Source: Biscogniauxia marginata (Eukaryota; Ascomycota; Sordariomycetes; Xylariales; Xylariaceae). Taken from it: a stretch of 64,000 nucleotides of DNA. The DNA lies in NCBI GenBank assembly GCA_022695795.1, contig MU404057.1, positions 868,001-932,000 of the forward strand, in the 5' to 3' direction. Positions 61,060-64,000 of the stretch are shown piece after piece. How positions within the stretch are numbered: position 1 is the stretch's first letter; each line of letters starts with the position of its first letter. Both the position numbers and the translations under genes were made by a program. The notes below the pieces were generated by a model. The model did no database searches. It worked only from the letters and a program-made list of their open reading frames with translations, and was not told the origin of the DNA.

Positions 61060-63858
61060 GCGGCTAGGCTACATTACGGGCCACGATAAGTTCAACTGTC
61101 TAGTTAGGTACTTTAGCAACTAAATACGATCTCAGCTCCTTCTTCACCACCTTTGGCCCTAGGAGTATGCGGTGGCCCCTTTCCTTTGATACAAGAAACG
61201 AGAATGACAACACACAAGTAAAAGGTAAGAGCAGTTAACATTGAGGGTAGATGACAAACCATTACACGCGGTGACAACATCGCAAGGTAGTAAAACGAAG
61301 AAGAGAAAGTTGGATATGAAATTGACATGGTAAGTGAAAAGACATCCAGATTGAGATATACAACTCGCGGTACTATCTACCTAGTTAATTTATTATTGAT
61401 AGTATCAATATCAATAGACAGAAGAAAAGAAGGTCTATAAGCCTAGGCCACTCTACTAATGCTAGGTTGCAAAGCTGCGGTACAGGGGTTAGCAATATTA
61501 TTATTGCTTTTTTTTTTCTCGTCTCGATAGGCTTGTTAGACTCAGGGACTCCAGGATGTTGGACAACCCTCTTCGATCGGCTTGAAGGATTTTTCCAATT
61601 CGCATCGCATGCAATCGAGAGCACAAAATACTACCCGTACATATGTAGCATGCAGCAATCACCTGATCCATATCTAGAATAAGGCCACCGCATGACAGCA
61701 TACAAGCATACATAATGGAGTTACCTGCCCAGGGCAGTAGAAAACGGAGAAATGGTGTGCGGTTGGATTAGATATTTCCCCGAAGGTGGGTGGTTGTGAA
61801 TTAACTTGAATTCCGAAACGGCTCGGGATTGTCACGATAGATAACGTTCCGATTCGACGAATCGCATGAGAAATCGAGCATCGCAGATGCGCCTACGAAA
61901 ACAATTCGTCGTATCATTTTCTACGGGGCATCATATAATTAACCGCATAAAAGGCAACTATTAGACATTTCCTGGTGGGGAGTTAGAGACACCTTTCTGT
62001 ACTCCAAAAAGAAAAGTTGTTTCTTGACAGGTCGACGTATTATGTCAAGTTGTTTCCCGGTACTCCACATGCTCGAGTCTGTACCTAAAGCAACTAAGAA
62101 TGACTAGGTACCTACCTACCTATGTACATATGTATGTAGGTGGAACAGTGTAGTGCTGTCTAGGTACCTAGCACTGTGAGTTATACTTCTTTTCCCTCCA
62201 GGCTTCTAGACTACCTACCTGATTAGGGAACAGTGCGTCTTGAAAGATACTTCCTGTAAGCATCTTACTTGAGCTCCAGATCTGTCTAGCCTAACGCTAA
62301 ATTTCCTTGTGCTGCATTTCATGCTAATATCTTCGATCTAGGTTAGAAGCCTAGGGAATATTAGAGCGCTTACGGTCAAGTGATATGCAGCGTGGTAGTA
62401 CTAGCCAGACCACATCTACCCCTTGCCTACCTAAATCGTCTCGCGACAACGTGTAGGACTTTCTTCATCACACTAGCAGAACTAGCAGCTGTAAACAAGG
62501 AGGTAAACACTATCGTCGATTAACCAAGCATAGTTGATAGCTACCAGGTAGGCTAATGTGGTTGATTGTAAGATACATGTACGCCCGGGGAAACTTAGTT
62601 ATGACTTTTAAGGTTCAATGTCAGATGTAGGACATAAAACCCCCCTTTTAAACGATATATGATCGAGTTACATGTATGATGTAACGACTTTAGAATCATG
62701 CCATCAATCCGTCTTTCGCTAGATATAAACTTTGCAAAGGTAAACGATGGGGACGAAGCATATCTAGGCCTGGTAACCTCAATCAAGAGAATATCCAAGT
62801 AACCAGTTTTCTGGCAAATCAATATCAGTATCAATTTCAGGTTGACTGGAATCCCCCAAACTTCAATACCCATAATCGGGATGTCGGAACACACCAACAC
62901 CCTCACACGAGCGTAGTACGATTCCCATAGCGTTCTCTTTGAGAGAAACAATGACAGACGGCCGTTAGAAGTAGATACGTTTCTCTACACAAAATTCCTG
63001 TCTCTGGTCATAATATCAGGGGGTACGTGAATCATTTCGTCTCAGTTGACGAGAGAATCTCGACTTGATGAAACGTGGTTGGCTTCAGCTGATCGTTCAT
63101 AGGAGCACCATCCATGCGCGGAACGGTAACGATTCAACACATCGGCTATATTCACCTGCTGTCTCTCAGTGTCTCTGAGTGTCTCTCCCTGAATCGTCCC
63201 AAGAAGCTGGAGTCGATTGGCCTGGACATTGGAAAAAGGGTTGTTCAAGGCTCGAGTTACCAAACCAGAGCACCTCAATTGAGCGAGGCGCTTCCCTTTT
63301 TCGCCGAGTTGAATCGTCGGCGGTGAATACGCTGCTGGTATGGTCTCGTCTCGGAGGTTAAGCATGTTCGCTCGTATGGCATCACTGCTTGTGTGAATCG
63401 TACAGAGCTGCTGCTCAGCCTCGTTTGTTCTGCAAGGTGAAGAGACTGTTACATATCTCCATCGTTGCATGACGATGTGGTTGTGGTGTTGAGGCTTGAC
63501 TGGGCCGGCCTGGCCGTCAGTGTTTGTTGTGTGGTTCGACAATTTCGTCGCGTTCGCCGAGATCGACTAACCCTGGCTACAACAGCGATAGCGTGTGGCG
63601 CAGGCGCAGTAGGCCTCGCGCTAGCTGAAAATTGTTAGCGCACTAACCAAGTCGACGTGGGGCACACGTGCTATTGCGCGGGGGGCTCGCCAGCGGCCAG
63701 GTTGGGGCGCTAACAGAGGGAACTACAGGGCAGTGGACTCTGCCGAATAGCGATGTTCAGGGTTGTCGAACTGAGGGCTCCAATTTGCTGTACGAGTGAC
63801 CTCGACTTCGTACCCGGCGTACTTCGTACCAACTCCTGCACAAAAACATCCAACACCA
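61060..63858. other. Intergenic region with uncertain ORFs
   Basis: No recognised gene. Minus-strand frames at 63042-63542 (166 codons) and 62595-62951 (118 codons) have no identifiable domain. The first ends in a hydrophilic, Asn/Ser/Arg-rich sequence and could be a real small gene or part of the leader of a divergent transcript. A TACCTACCTA/TAGGTACC cluster lies at 62100-62220. Confidence 0.45.
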
Positions 63859-64000
63859 ATGCAACCTTGGGGCGTCCAGGGTCAGCGCCCGGCCTCCAGC
63901 TTTTTCGATGAGGCTGAACTAATCCCATCAAATCAGCACATCCCGACCTTCAACGTCATCTCCTCCCCGTCCATCCAATTCATCTTCCCATCTCATCGTA
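63859..64000 (+). CDS. Probable 5' end of an unknown gene, cut by window edge
   Basis: From ATG 63859-63861 (context CACCAATGC) the frame stays open to the last base, 47 codons. The residues (MQPWGVQGQRPASSFFDEAE, later IPTFNVISSPSIQFIFP) read like a structured fungal protein start, with no signal peptide. Codon use is C-rich at third positions, like the clear genes in the window. The family cannot be named from this piece. Confidence 0.45.
   Translation, partial: MQPWGVQGQRPASSFFDEAELIPSNQHIPTFNVISSPSIQFIFPSHR

Overview
This window looks like nuclear DNA of a filamentous ascomycete (Pezizomycotina, most likely Sordariomycetes). Genes are compact, with short GT-AG introns of about 50-170 bp. 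Recognisable products are typical of this group: a fused lycopene cyclase/phytoene synthase, an Al-1-type phytoene desaturase, a DASH cryptochrome with an RGG tail, a fungal cyanide hydratase and a fungal annexin-like protein. Two blocks (about 3.0-6.6 kb and 19.7-36.1 kb) are extremely AT-rich and full of TpA, and transposon codons in them are changed almost only by C-to-T or G-to-A. That is the signature of repeat-induced point mutation (RIP). The species cannot be named from sequence alone.

Layout. 0-3 kb: no gene recognised. 3.0-6.6 kb: RIP-mutated block holding a 2.1-kb element with TA-flanked terminal inverted repeats. 6.6-15.8 kb: ordinary base composition but no convincing gene. 15.9-16.8 kb: a two-exon unknown gene (+). 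About 17.0 kb: poly-G tract and a 10-N gap. 18.2-19.5 kb: ATP12, the mitochondrial F1-ATPase assembly factor (-). 19.7-36.1 kb: a 16-kb RIP-mutated transposon nest bounded by 120-bp direct repeats. It holds a complete LTR-to-LTR chromovirus with an in-frame internal deletion (25015-30312), a solo LTR on the other strand (31090-31530) and a near-perfect foldback element (33971-34407). 36.5-38.1 kb: GPI2/PIG-C (-). 40.9-41.6 kb: a small predicted membrane protein (+). 43.6-46.1 kb: annexin-like protein (+). 46.7-55.4 kb: three genes in tandem on the minus strand: phytoene desaturase, lycopene cyclase/phytoene synthase and cryptochrome DASH. 58.3-58.7 kb: a frameshifted coding remnant. 59.8-61.1 kb: cyanide hydratase (+) with an 18-bp micro-exon. 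63.86 kb to the end: probable 5' end of another gene (+).

How the genes relate. The synthase/cyclase makes phytoene and later closes beta-ionone rings, and the desaturase converts phytoene to the coloured carotenes between those steps, so the two genes supply most of a beta-carotene or torulene pathway. A blue-light photoreceptor/photolyase-family protein beside them suggests a light- and photoprotection-related neighbourhood. No carotenoid oxygenase or opsin gene is visible here. The other genes are housekeeping (ATP12, GPI2) or stand alone (cyanide detoxification, annexin-like). All exon-intron models were derived by eye from splice sites and reading frame and have no transcript support.
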